Assembly: GCF_009377175.1 (NCBI RefSeq)
Contig: NZ_VJZD01000058.1
Coordinates: 1 to 42,478, forward strand
Direction: 5' to 3'
Source: Streptomyces adustus
GTDB taxonomy: Bacteria; Actinomycetota; Actinomycetes; Streptomycetales; Streptomycetaceae
Length of the DNA stretch: 42,478 nt
The translations under genes were made by a program, and so were the position numbers. The notes below the pieces were generated by a model. It was not told the origin of the DNA. It did no database searches and worked only from the letters and a program-made list of their open reading frames with translations. Shown here piece by piece: positions 17,817 to 26,475 of this stretch (the first letter of the stretch is position 1; every line of letters starts with the position of its first letter).

Positions 17817-19934
17817 TCAGTCCAGATCGAGGGCGCGTCGCAGGAAGTTCACCTGGAGGAGAAGCAGGTTCTCGGCGACCGTCTCCTGCGGGGTCATGTG
17901 GGTGACGCCGGACAGCGGCAGCACCTCGTGCGGACGGCCGGCGGCCAGCAGGGCCGAGGACAGCCGCAGGGTGTGGGCGGCCACCACGTTGTCGTCGGCC
18001 AGCCCGTGCACGATCATCAGCGGGCGGTGCGGCCCGTCGGCGGCGGACAGGCCCTCGTCCGTGACCAGACCGCTGCGCGCGTACGCGTCCGCATCCGCGT
18101 CCGGGGTGCCCAGGTAGCGCTCGGTGTAGTGGGTGTCGTACAGGCGCCAGTCGGTGACCGGGGCGCCGGCGATGCCCGCGTGGAAGACGTCCGGGCGGCG
18201 CAGCACGGCCAGCGCCGCCAGATAGCCGCCGAACGACCAGCCGCGGATCGCCACCCTGGACAGGTCGAGCGGGTACGACTTCGCGAGGTCCTGGAGCGCC
18301 TCGACCTGGTCGTCCAGTGACACCGTGAAGTCCCGGTGGACCGCCTTCTCCCAGCCCGGCGAGCGCCCCGGGGTGCCCCGCCCGTCCGCGACGACGACCG
18401 CGAACCCCTGGTCGGCGAACCACTGCGAGGTCAGATGCGCGTTGTGCGCGGCGACCACCCGCTGGCCGTGCGGGCCGCCGTAGGGGTCCATCAGGACCGG
18501 CAGGGGAGTGTCACCGGGGTAGTCCGTAGGCATAAGCACGGCGCACGGAATTCTCCGTGCGCCCCCTTCGGTCAGCGTCACGCGCGGCGACATACCAGGA
18601 TTTTCGGCGTACGACCGGACAGTCGCCGTCCGCTTTCCGCCACGCAGCACCTGCACCTCCGTCCCGGGCCGGTCCGGCGTGGCGGAGGCCAGCACGGTCA
18701 CGCCTCCGGCGCGTACCGCCGTATGCACGCCGGGCACCTGCGAGACGCGCTCCAGGCCCCGCTCGTTGACTCGATACACATGTACCTCACCGGTCTCGGG
18801 CGCCGTCGCGCCCTCCCCGGCCGACGCCGAGATCAGGACGTCCTCGTCGGCGACGTCGAGCACCGCCCGCACGTGCAACTGCGGTCCGGTCAGCGGTCGT
18901 TCGCCGACCGTGAGGACCCGCGCGCCGCCCTCGTCCGCGATCCGGATCAGCTTTCCCGACGGGCTCCAGCAGGGCACGCCGGCGAAAAGATCCAGCCAAA
19001 TCCGATCTTCATCCGCGTGCACCATCCGGGTCGCCCCCGTGTCCGGGTCCACCGCCAGGAACAACTGGCTGCGCTGGTCCCGCGCCTGCACGAGCAGCAG
19101 CGGTGCACCCGCCGCTGACCAGTGCACTCGCGCCAGATACGGGTAGCGCGCCCGGTCCCAGGAGACCTCCGTGCGGCTTCCGCCGAGGTCGACGATCAGC
19201 AGTCGCACCTCCGCGTTGGGCGTGCCGGCCGCCGGATACGGGACGTGTTGTGGGTCACGTTCAGGCTGCGCGGGGTCGGAGATCCACCACAGTCGCACCG
19301 GCGTGTCGTCCACTCGCGCGACCAGGAGCCGGTCCGACTCCGGCGCCCACCAGAAGCCGCGCGAACGGGACATCTCCTCGGCCGCGACGAACTCGGCGAG
19401 TCCGTAGGAAATCGACTCCGACTCGGGCTCGACGAGCGCCCGGTCGCCCGCGCCCTCGGCGTCCACCACACGCAGGGCGCCCTCGTGGACGTAGGCGACG
19501 TGCCGCCCGTCGGGAGCGGGCCGGGGGTCGATCACCGGCCCCGGGACGGGGAGTTCACGTGCCGTACCGGCCCGCAGTTCGGCCGTGAACAACCGCCCGG
19601 ACAGAGCGAACGAGGCCAGTTCCACAGCCTCGTCGGTGGCGTAGCCGACGATGCCGGCGCCGCCCTCTCGGCTGCGTTCGCGGCGCGCCCGCTCCTCGGC
19701 GGAGAGGTTCTCCGAGGCCCCGCCCAGCAGGGCCCGGGGATCGGCGACCACGCGCTCGTGCCCCTCCGGAACGTCAAGCACCCAGAGGGAGTTGGCCCGG
19801 TCGGTGCCGGAGCCGGAGCGCAGGAACACGACCCGCGCGCCGTCGGGAGCCACGGTGTACGAACGCGGCGCGCCGAGCGTGAAACGCTGGGTGCGCGCGT
19901 GCCGACGGGGAAAGGAATCAGGCTCGGTCGTCAT
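17817..19934 (-). CDS. S9 family dipeptidyl-peptidase-like serine peptidase
   Basis: A 705-residue cytosolic enzyme (no signal peptide) of the prolyl oligopeptidase/DPP-IV clan. The start at ATG 19934 was chosen because upstream translation is unlike the family. Residues 20-450 form the beta-propeller. It includes an E-E pair in FVAAEEMSR near residue 185, equivalent to the DPP-IV amino-terminus-binding glutamates. The C-terminal alpha/beta-hydrolase domain has GWSFGGY with Ser567 as nucleophile, an Asp in HGLADDN and the His in GVTHMTP. The Glu pair suggests removal of N-terminal dipeptides. Placed beside two peptide importers, it probably digests imported peptides (inference). It is divergent from the small membrane protein gene. 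Confidence 0.93.
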   Translation of the reverse strand: MTTEPDSFPRRHARTQRFTLGAPRSYTVAPDGARVVFLRSGSGTDRANSLWVLDVPEGHERVVADPRALLGGASENLSAEERARRERSREGGAGIVGYATDEAVELASFALSGRLFTAELRAGTARELPVPGPVIDPRPAPDGRHVAYVHEGALRVVDAEGAGDRALVEPESESISYGLAEFVAAEEMSRSRGFWWAPESDRLLVARVDDTPVRLWWISDPAQPERDPQHVPYPAAGTPNAEVRLLIVDLGGSRTEVSWDRARYPYLARVHWSAAGAPLLLVQARDQRSQLFLAVDPDTGATRMVHADEDRIWLDLFAGVPCWSPSGKLIRIADEGGARVLTVGERPLTGPQLHVRAVLDVADEDVLISASAGEGATAPETGEVHVYRVNERGLERVSQVPGVHTAVRAGGVTVLASATPDRPGTEVQVLRGGKRTATVRSYAENPGMSPRVTLTEGGARRIPCAVLMPTDYPGDTPLPVLMDPYGGPHGQRVVAAHNAHLTSQWFADQGFAVVVADGRGTPGRSPGWEKAVHRDFTVSLDDQVEALQDLAKSYPLDLSRVAIRGWSFGGYLAALAVLRRPDVFHAGIAGAPVTDWRLYDTHYTERYLGTPDADADAYARSGLVTDEGLSAADGPHRPLMIVHGLADDNVVAAHTLRLSSALLAAGRPHEVLPLSGVTHMTPQETVAENLLLLQVNFLRRALDLD

Positions 19935-20107
19935 GCCTTGACCATATTGGCCATGCGCCCCCTTGTGCGGCAGTGCGCCGACCGATGCGCGCGCACGGAT
20001 AGTTATGATCACTAGCGCTGTGTGGGTATGAACCCGCTGGCTGCTGTACGGATTTACCAGTTCCCCTGCTATGCCCCCACGTCCCCGGTCCTTGGAGGTG
20101 AGCCGCC

Positions 20108-20302
20108 GTGGCACTCTCGATTTCGGCGGTAGTGCTGCTGGCGATCGTCGTCTTCCTGCTGATCAAGAAGTCGGGCCTGAAGGGCGGGCACGCGGTCGTG
20201 TGCATGCTCCTCGGGTTCTACCTCGCCTCGTCGACGGTGGCGCCCACGATCAGCGATCTGACCACGAGCGTCGCCAGCATGATCGGCAGCCTCAAGTTCT
20301 GA
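20108..20302 (+). CDS. 64-residue membrane protein of unknown function
   Basis: Starts at GTG 20108, with a strong GGAGGT eight bases upstream, which decides the start. The protein is a hydrophobic segment (residues 4-18), a short Lys-rich loop (KKSGLKGG), a second hydrophobic segment (25-43) and a Ser/Thr-rich tail ending GSLKF. It is probably a two-pass hairpin with both ends on one side. A -10-like TATGAT is at 20004-20009, without a recognisable -35. Similar short proteins are common in Streptomyces, but I know of no function. It lies between the peptidase and mshB regions without operon partners. Confidence 0.8.
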   Translation: MALSISAVVLLAIVVFLLIKKSGLKGGHAVVCMLLGFYLASSTVAPTISDLTTSVASMIGSLKF

Positions 20303-20349
20303 TGTGCACGGGTGTGCGGGCTCCGGTGGGCTGTTGACCGGACCGGTCC

Positions 20350-20646
20350 GTCGGCCCTCGGACGCGTACGGCACGAAGTCGGCCCAGGCCTCGGGCGAGA
20401 GCCGGAGGCGGGGGCCGGCGGTGTACGTGGAGTCGCGGACGCGGACGACGGTGGTGGTGTCCGCGAACTTCAGCAGCCCGATCCTGCCGTCCGGCCCGGG
20501 ACGGGCGGCACTCGTCGTCGGCGTCGTCCGAAGCGGGACGTGAGCCAAGCGCCCATCTCCCGGAGGCGCTCGTCCGGCTCCACCCCCCAACCCGGTTCGT
20601 CCGCCTCCCTCTTGAGCCGGACCGCCTCACCGTCCACCTGTGTCAT
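20350..20646 (-). pseudogene. Decayed DUF397-like fragment
   Basis: Within the 486 non-genic bases at 20303-20788 the minus strand has protein-like content split over two frames. From ATG 20646 a 58-codon frame (acidic/basic, with GWGVEPDERLREMG) stops at 20470. In another frame, bases about 20360-20500 encode DGRIGLLKFADTTTVVRVRD followed by RLRLSPEAWADFV. The latter resembles the end of DUF397 proteins, which pair with XRE regulators in Streptomyces. That frame has no start of its own and no stop before running antisense into the neighbouring gene. I read it as a frameshifted remnant. A chance resemblance is possible. Confidence 0.35.
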
Positions 20647-20788
20647 GCCGCGCCCCCTTCGCCGTACGACCGTGCCGCGACGTCCCGGCGGTGACTCCGA
20701 GCGGCAGGGCCGTCACTGTCCACGGCAAGGCGTGCGGCCACTCCGAGTGACGTGATCCACGAAACCGCCGCCCACGTAGGGTGGACGC

Positions 20789-21652
20789 ATGACGGAACAG
20801 AGCGCCCGGAGTCTGTTGCTGGTGCACGCGCACCCGGACGACGAGTCGATCAACAACGGCGCGACCATGGCCAGGTACGCGGCCGAGGGCGCTCGGGTGA
20901 CCCTGGTCACCTGCACCCTCGGCGAGCTCGGCGAGGTCATCCCGCCCGAGCTCGCCCACCTGAGCGGTGACGCGCTGGGCGAACACCGGCTGGGCGAACT
21001 CGCGGCCGCGATGAGCGAGCTCGGCGTGAAGGACTTCCGTCAGCTCGGCGGCCCCGGCCGCTACCGGGACTCCGGGATGATGGGCCTGCCCGACAACGAC
21101 GACCCGGCCTGCTTCTGGCAGGCGGACGTCGACGAGGCCGCCGCCCACCTCCTCGACGTCATCCTGGAGGTGCGCCCCCAGGTCCTCGTCACCTACGACC
21201 CCGACGGCGGCTACGGCCACCCCGACCACATCCAGGCCCACCGCGTCGCCGTGCGCGCCGCGGAGCTGGCCGCCGACGCCGGTCTGCCGATCCCCAGGGT
21301 CTACTTCAACCGCATGCCGCGCCCCGTGGCCGAGGAGGCCTTCGGCCGCCTGCGCGACCGCCTGCCCGGCCTGCCCTTCACCGAGACCGCCGCGGTCGAC
21401 GACGTACCGGGCGTGGTGGCCCGCGAGCGGATCACCGCCGAGATCGACGGCACCGCGTACGCCGCCGCCAAGGCCGCCGCGATGCGCGCGCACGCCACCC
21501 AGATCGAGGTGGCCCCCGACGAGGCGTCCTTCGCGCTCTCCAACGAGCTCGCGCAGCCGCTGTTCACCACCGAGTACTACGAGCTGGCGGGCGGCGCGGA
21601 CGGGGCCGGACGGGTGTCCGACCTGTTCGCCGGGGCGGAGGAGACGTCATGA
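20789..21652 (+). CDS. mshB: MshB, GlcNAc-Ins deacetylase of mycothiol synthesis
   Basis: A 287-residue zinc hydrolase of the PIG-L/LmbE family that deacetylates GlcNAc-inositol, the second committed step of mycothiol synthesis (cytosolic). The motif AHPDDE gives His15 and Asp18 as zinc ligands and Asp17 as base. GHPDH (His144, His147) supplies the third ligand. GGYGHPDH and the Tyr-rich C-terminus fit MshB better than the mycothiol-conjugate amidase Mca, though Mca is the main alternative because the two are homologous. The stop overlaps the next start (ATGA), so the two are translationally coupled. Confidence 0.88.
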   Translation: MTEQSARSLLLVHAHPDDESINNGATMARYAAEGARVTLVTCTLGELGEVIPPELAHLSGDALGEHRLGELAAAMSELGVKDFRQLGGPGRYRDSGMMGLPDNDDPACFWQADVDEAAAHLLDVILEVRPQVLVTYDPDGGYGHPDHIQAHRVAVRAAELAADAGLPIPRVYFNRMPRPVAEEAFGRLRDRLPGLPFTETAAVDDVPGVVARERITAEIDGTAYAAAKAAAMRAHATQIEVAPDEASFALSNELAQPLFTTEYYELAGGADGAGRVSDLFAGAEETS

Positions 21653-22059
21653 CGCAACACGGTTCGATGCTCGCCCAGCCGCTGCGACGGCCCTCCGCCG
21701 GACGCGTCCTGGCCTGTCTGGGGCTCTTCGTGCTCGGCGTGGTGGTCGCCATGGCCGGGGCCCTGGTGCAGTCCGGCTGGTTCCCGGGCGGACTGCTGCT
21801 CGCGCTCGCCGGCGCGGCCGGGCTCTTCCTCGGCGGGGCGCGCGTCACGGGCAGCCGCGGCGGGGCCGTGGCGTCCGCCGCGGGCTGGATGGTCACCGTC
21901 GTCTTCCTCACCGCCACCCGTCCCGAAGGGGACTTCCTGTTCGGCGCGGGAGGCGGCTCGTACCTCTTCCTGCTGGGCGGCATGGCCCTTGCTGTGATCT
22001 GCGCCACCCTCGGCTGGGGGCGGCGATCGGAGGCCGACTCCGTCCGACTTGGCAAGTGA
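21649..22059 (+). CDS. Small four-helix membrane protein (DUF6113-like)
   Basis: A 136-residue integral membrane protein coupled to mshB by a 4-base overlap. Four hydrophobic segments lie at about 22-42, 46-64, 75-93 and 102-122, with short polar ends. No catalytic motif is visible. It resembles the DUF6113 family often found after mshB in Streptomyces (recalled, not checked). Its function is unknown; coupling hints at a link with mycothiol or envelope physiology, but that is only context. Confidence 0.82.
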   Translation: MTQHGSMLAQPLRRPSAGRVLACLGLFVLGVVVAMAGALVQSGWFPGGLLLALAGAAGLFLGGARVTGSRGGAVASAAGWMVTVVFLTATRPEGDFLFGAGGGSYLFLLGGMALAVICATLGWGRRSEADSVRLGK

Positions 22060-22250
22060 CGTACCACTTCGCCGTACGGCGCACGGGTACCTGCCGTGTG
22101 GTTTTACCCGGCGGTCGCGGGATACAGGCCGGAAGCGGCCAGTATGGTGGTGCGCGCCGCCGAGCCTTCCCCGCGCACTCGACCCCGTTCGAGCACAGGG
22201 AACCCCACATGAGGTTGTGCGGGCGGCGGAGTCAACCGGGAGAACCTGCC

Positions 22251-24557
22251 TTGAGTCGTGAAACTGACACTCCGTCCTCCGGGCCCGACGGGCGCGGCGG
22301 AGCCGCATACCCTTCGGGCACGCCGCCGTACGGGACCCCCATGGTTTCCGACACCGGCGCGGGGACGGGCCGTCCGGCCGCCCAGCCGGAGGAGCGCAAG
22401 ACCGAGACCACGCTGACGACCCGTATCCGGATCAACATCCCCGGGTCGCGGCCGATTCCGCCGGTCGTCGTCCGTACGCCCGTCACGGACCCCGAGAGCG
22501 TCCCGGGCGACGACACCGGCACCCACGCGCAGCCGGACGTCGCCCCGTCCGCCGCGGCCGTCGAGCCGTCGGCCGAGCCCGAGGCCCCGGCCGAGGAGAA
22601 GACCAGCGACTGGTTCGCGCCCCGCAAGGGCGGCACGGCCAAGAGCGGCTCCACCAACGGTGCGGGCATGCCCGGCGGTTCGGCGGCGGGCACAGCCCCC
22701 GCCCCGGCGCCCGCCGCCGGTCCCGGGCCTGCCACGGGCGCGCGGCCGGGTGCCGGCCGCCCCGGCCCCGCGAGCGCCCCCGGCGGCTCCCGTCCCGGCG
22801 GTACCAACGGCGCCGGACTGCCCGGCGCCACCGGCGGCCCGGTCGCGCCCGGCCACGGTGGCGGCACCGGTTCCTTCGACGTGACCGAGGCGCTGGCAGC
22901 GGGCCCGCTGGGCGGCGGTGCCCGCCCCGGAGCCGGCGAGCCGCGCCGCGACGACCTGCCGTACTTCACGGAGAACGGCCAGAGCGGCCACGGCGGCCCG
23001 CCGAGCGGTCCCGGGGGCCAGGGCGGCGCCCAGGGCCCCTCCGGTCCCACCGGCGGCCCCGTCACCGGCGACGGCCCGCTGGTGCCCCCGGCCGGCTCGG
23101 CGCCCGGCGCACCCGCCGGTGCGCGTCCCCCCGGCGGTCTCGGCGTCCGTCGCGTTCCCGGCGCGTCCGGCGCGCCCGGCGGCCCTGGCGCGCCCGGCGG
23201 TCCCGGTGCCCCCGGTCGTCCCGGTGGCCCCGCTCGTCCCGGTGCCGCCGACCGCGCCGGTGCCCCCGGCCGTCCCGGCACGCCCAAGTCGTTCAGCGGC
23301 GAGTCCTTCAGCGGCGAGTCCTTCACCGACCCCATGCCCGCCGGCCCCCGTGGCGGCGCGGCGGTCCCCGGCGGCGGACTGAGCGACGACACCGCGATCC
23401 TCACCCCGCAGAAGCCGGCCCCCGGCCCGGGCCCCGGCGGCTACGGCGGCCCCCGGGACAAGGTCTCCGGTGACACCGTCACCAGCGGCATCCCCGTCAC
23501 GCCCCCCGGCGCGCCGTTCGGACCCGGCCCCCGCTTCGACGGACCGCCGCAGCACACCGGTCCGAAGCTGCCCGAGCCCGTCGCGCAGAACGTGCCCGCC
23601 GCCGCGCCCCGCAAGAAGAAGGGCCGCAGCAAGCTGGTCCTGCTCGGCGGCCTCGCGGTCGTCGTCCTGGTCGGCGCCTACGGCGCGGGCCTGCTGATGA
23701 ACCACTCCGACGTGCCCAAGGGCACCACCGTGCTCGGCGTCGACATCGGCGGCGGCACCCGTGACGACGCCGTCAAGAAGCTCGACGACGCCTTCGGCAA
23801 GAAGGTCGGCCAGCCGCTGAAGCTGTCGGTCGGCGGCACCACCGTCACGCTGAAGCCGGATCAGGCCGGGCTCCAGTTCGACGAGCAGGCCACGGTCGCC
23901 GCGGCCGCCCAGAGCGACTACAACCCGGTCTCCGTGATCGGCTCGCTCTTCGGCGGACAGCGCGAGATCGAGCCCGCCATGCCCGTCGACGAGGAGAAAC
24001 TCCAGGCCGCCCTGGAGAGCGCCGCGGGCGGCGCGAGCTCCAACGACGGCACGATCAGGTTCCAGTCGGGCAAGGCCGTGGCCGTCTACGGCAAGCCGGG
24101 CAAGGGCATCGACGTCGCCGGGTCGAAGACCGTGGTCCAGCAGGCCTACCGCACCCAGGTGGAGACCGGCGCGGCCGCCACCGTGCAGGTCCCGACCACC
24201 ACCCGGCAGCCGACGATCTCGGACGCCGAGGTCGACCGGATGATGAAGAAGTTCGCCCAGCCCGCGATGTCCGGCAAGGTCACCGTGCAGACGGACGCCG
24301 CGCACTCGATCCCCTTCAGCCCGCAGAAGTCCCTGTGGAAGTTCCTGGAGGTCAAGGCGGTCGACGGCAAGCTCGTCGAGAGCTACAACGAGGCCGCGCT
24401 CAAGGAGCTCTACGGCCACACCTTCGACGGCGTGCTCATCACCCGCGGCACCGGCCAGAAGACGGCCGTCACGGTGCAGGACGTGATCAGCGCCCTGCGC
24501 CCGGCCCTGCTCAGCACCACGAACCGGGTCGCCGTCATCGACACGAACCCCAGCTAG
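22251..24557 (+). CDS. Pro/Gly-rich anchored protein with VanW/YoaR-type PG-binding domain
   Basis: A 768-residue protein. The first 460 residues are cytosolic and disordered, very rich in Pro, Gly and Ala. They include a collagen-like Gly-X-Pro tract at about 303-345 and two tandem GESFS units near 346-358. A single membrane segment (about 461-482) follows a Lys/Arg cluster (RKKKGRSK). The extracellular part has the pattern GTTVLGVDIGG...AVKKLDDAF of the putative peptidoglycan-binding domain (PG_binding_4) found before VanW. A second, similar region ends the protein, without a VanW domain. TTG 22251 is chosen for GGGAGA at 7 bases and the MSRETD start; ATG 22209, with AGGGAA upstream, is a real alternative. 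A terminator follows. Confidence 0.82.
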   Translation: MSRETDTPSSGPDGRGGAAYPSGTPPYGTPMVSDTGAGTGRPAAQPEERKTETTLTTRIRINIPGSRPIPPVVVRTPVTDPESVPGDDTGTHAQPDVAPSAAAVEPSAEPEAPAEEKTSDWFAPRKGGTAKSGSTNGAGMPGGSAAGTAPAPAPAAGPGPATGARPGAGRPGPASAPGGSRPGGTNGAGLPGATGGPVAPGHGGGTGSFDVTEALAAGPLGGGARPGAGEPRRDDLPYFTENGQSGHGGPPSGPGGQGGAQGPSGPTGGPVTGDGPLVPPAGSAPGAPAGARPPGGLGVRRVPGASGAPGGPGAPGGPGAPGRPGGPARPGAADRAGAPGRPGTPKSFSGESFSGESFTDPMPAGPRGGAAVPGGGLSDDTAILTPQKPAPGPGPGGYGGPRDKVSGDTVTSGIPVTPPGAPFGPGPRFDGPPQHTGPKLPEPVAQNVPAAAPRKKKGRSKLVLLGGLAVVVLVGAYGAGLLMNHSDVPKGTTVLGVDIGGGTRDDAVKKLDDAFGKKVGQPLKLSVGGTTVTLKPDQAGLQFDEQATVAAAAQSDYNPVSVIGSLFGGQREIEPAMPVDEEKLQAALESAAGGASSNDGTIRFQSGKAVAVYGKPGKGIDVAGSKTVVQQAYRTQVETGAAATVQVPTTTRQPTISDAEVDRMMKKFAQPAMSGKVTVQTDAAHSIPFSPQKSLWKFLEVKAVDGKLVESYNEAALKELYGHTFDGVLITRGTGQKTAVTVQDVISALRPALLSTTNRVAVIDTNPS

Positions 24558-24611
24558 GACAGGTCTCGGGATCCGCCCGGTCGGGGCGGCTCCCGGGCCG
24601 GAACGGCCAAC

Positions 24612-24650
24612 CGAGGGGGCACCCGGCGGACACCGCCTGGTGCCCCCTCG
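24612..24650 (+). terminator. Terminator after the VanW/YoaR-type gene
   Basis: A 12-bp perfect stem (CGAGGGGGCACC at 24612-24623, partner 24639-24650), one mismatch, then 5 more pairs around a 3-base loop. It lies 55 bases after the stop and separates this gene from the ABC/two-component operon. Confidence 0.8.
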
Positions 24651-24708
24651 TCGTGTCCCGCGGCCGTTCCCCGGCCGTGTTCGCGCACCGAGCCGTCGCC
24701 TCGTGGGC

Positions 24709-24729
24709 ATGACATCTGTCATACGACAG
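24709..24729. promoter_or_regulatory. Candidate response-regulator operator
   Basis: ATGACA-TC-TGTCAT (24709-24722) is a perfect 6-bp inverted repeat. It overlaps a second one, CTGTC-ATAC-GACAG (24716-24729). The pair sits 54-74 bases before the ATPase start. Overlapping TGTCAT/ATGACA repeats are the kind of site bound by LuxR-type (DesR/LiaR-like) regulators that control their own ABC-transporter operons. Binding by the regulator encoded at 27669 is inferred. Confidence 0.55.
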
Positions 24730-24782
24730 TCGGGACCGCCGACACTGCCGTGCCGGGGGCCGTCGCCGCCACGATGGTGCCC

Positions 24783-25733
24783 ATGACGACGACAGTGAAG
24801 GCAACCGCCACCGAGGTGGTCGCGTTCGATCAGGTGAGCAAGAGCTACGGGGACGTACGGGCCGTGGACGGCCTGTCGCTCAAGCTGCACCCGGGGGAGA
24901 CCGTGGCGCTGCTCGGACCCAACGGGGCCGGCAAGTCGACCACCCTGGATCTGCTGCTCGGCCTCAAGCACGCCGACAGCGGCTCGGTCCGGGTGTTCGG
25001 CACCAGCCCCCGCGAGGCCATAGTCGCCGGACACGTCGGCGCGATGCTCCAGAGCGGCGGCCTGATGGACGAGGTGACGGTCGGCGAACTGGTCAGGCTG
25101 GCCTGCGCCCTGCACCCGAAGCCGTACAAGGCGAACGACGTGCTGGCCCGGGCGGGCATCGCGCAGATCGCCGACCGCAAGGTCAACAAGCTCTCCGGCG
25201 GCCAGGCCCAGCGGGTCCGGTTCGCGCTCGCCACCGCGGGCGACAGCGATCTGATCGTCCTGGACGAGCCGACCACCGGCATGGACGTCTCCGCCCGCCA
25301 GGCCTTCTGGGCCACCATGCGCGAACAGGCCGACCAGGGCCGTACCGTCCTGTTCGCCACGCACTACCTCGAAGAGGCCGACGCCATCGCCGACCGGGTG
25401 CTCGTGCTGCACCGGGGCCGGCTGCTCGCGGACGGCACCGCCGCCGAGATCAAGGCGAAGGCCGGCGCCCGGCGGGTCTCCTTCGACCTCGAAGGACCGG
25501 TCGACGAGACCGCGCTGCGCGCCCTGCCCTTCCTCACCTCGATCAAGGTGTCCCAGAGCGGCGCCGCCGAGGACGGCGGCCGGACCGTCCGCATCCAGTC
25601 CACCGACGCCGACGCCACCGTCCACGCCGTGTACGGGCTGGGCGTCTACCCCCGCAACCTCGAAGTCGCCGGGCTCGGCCTGGAGCAGGCCTTCGTCGCC
25701 ATCACCACCGCCGAGGAGGCCAAGCAGTCGTGA
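24783..25733 (+). CDS. ABC exporter ATPase (ABC-2 type)
   Basis: A 316-residue cytosolic ATPase. Walker A is GPNGAGKST, the Q-loop MLQSGG, the signature LSGGQAQR, Walker B LIVLDEPTTGMD, and switch His in ATHYLEEAD. A C-terminal regulatory domain of about 90 residues follows. The start is taken at ATG 24783; no clear ribosome-binding site precedes either this or ATG 24774, so a leaderless or short-leader message is possible. It is the first of four overlapping genes (ATPase, permease, kinase, regulator). Such units usually export lipids, peptides or drugs and respond to envelope damage. The substrate is unknown. Confidence 0.92.
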   Translation: MTTTVKATATEVVAFDQVSKSYGDVRAVDGLSLKLHPGETVALLGPNGAGKSTTLDLLLGLKHADSGSVRVFGTSPREAIVAGHVGAMLQSGGLMDEVTVGELVRLACALHPKPYKANDVLARAGIAQIADRKVNKLSGGQAQRVRFALATAGDSDLIVLDEPTTGMDVSARQAFWATMREQADQGRTVLFATHYLEEADAIADRVLVLHRGRLLADGTAAEIKAKAGARRVSFDLEGPVDETALRALPFLTSIKVSQSGAAEDGGRTVRIQSTDADATVHAVYGLGVYPRNLEVAGLGLEQAFVAITTAEEAKQS

Positions 25734-26470
25734 ACGCCCTCATCAAGCTCGAACTCGCCCGCGCCCTGCGCAACCGCAAGTTCCTGTTCTTCTCGGTGAT
25801 CTACCCGTCCGTGCTGTTCCTGCTGATCGCGGGCCAGGCCGACAGCAAGACCAGGATCGACGGCACCGGGCTGACCCTCCCGACGTACATGATGGTCTCG
25901 ATGGCCTCCTTCGGCGCCCTGACGGCCGTCCTGATGGGCAACAGCGAGCGCATCGCCAAGGAGCGCGAGAGCGGCTGGGTGCGGCAGCTGCGGCTGACCA
26001 CCCTGCCGGGCCGCGGCTACGTCCTCGCCAAGACGGCCAGCGCGGCCGTGGTGAGCCTGCCGTCCATCGTCGTCGTGTTCGTCGTCGCGGCGGCCGTGAA
26101 GGACGTACGCCTGGAAGCCTGGCAGTGGCTCGCCCTCACCGGCGCCATCTGGGCCGGCAGCCTCGTCTTCGCCGCCCTCGGGGTCGCCATCGGCTACCTC
26201 GCCAGCGGGGACGCGGTCCGCCCGATCACGATGATCACCTACTTCGGCCTGTCGATGCTCGGCGGCCTGTGGATGCCGTCGTCGACCTTCCCGCAGTGGT
26301 TGCAGGACATCGCCGAATGGCTGCCCACGCACGCGTACGCTGCGATGGGACAGGCGATCGAGCAGAGCCAGGTTCCGCACGCCCGGGACGTCACCATCCT
26401 CGCCGTCTTCTTCGTCCTGTTCGCCGGCGGTGCGGCCTGGCTGTACCGGAAGGACACGCTGAAGGCGTGA
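25730..26470 (+). CDS. ABC-2 type exporter permease
   Basis: A 246-residue membrane protein starting at GTG 25730, overlapping the ATPase stop by 4 bases. Six hydrophobic segments are visible, the first at about 18-36. The ABC-2 signature region (YFGLSMLGGLWMPSSTFPQWLQ) lies near residues 170-195. It dimerises and works with the preceding ATPase. The last segment and a short basic tail (YRKDTLKA) end the protein. Confidence 0.92.
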   Translation: MNALIKLELARALRNRKFLFFSVIYPSVLFLLIAGQADSKTRIDGTGLTLPTYMMVSMASFGALTAVLMGNSERIAKERESGWVRQLRLTTLPGRGYVLAKTASAAVVSLPSIVVVFVVAAAVKDVRLEAWQWLALTGAIWAGSLVFAALGVAIGYLASGDAVRPITMITYFGLSMLGGLWMPSSTFPQWLQDIAEWLPTHAYAAMGQAIEQSQVPHARDVTILAVFFVLFAGGAAWLYRKDTLKA

Positions 26471-26475
26471 GTGCC

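Noticed and set aside
22104..25625. 1173-codon open frame on the minus strand
   Set aside because: It is antisense to the VanW/YoaR-type gene and the ABC ATPase, both with clear domains. Long antisense frames are expected from GC-rich third positions, and its translation is low-complexity.
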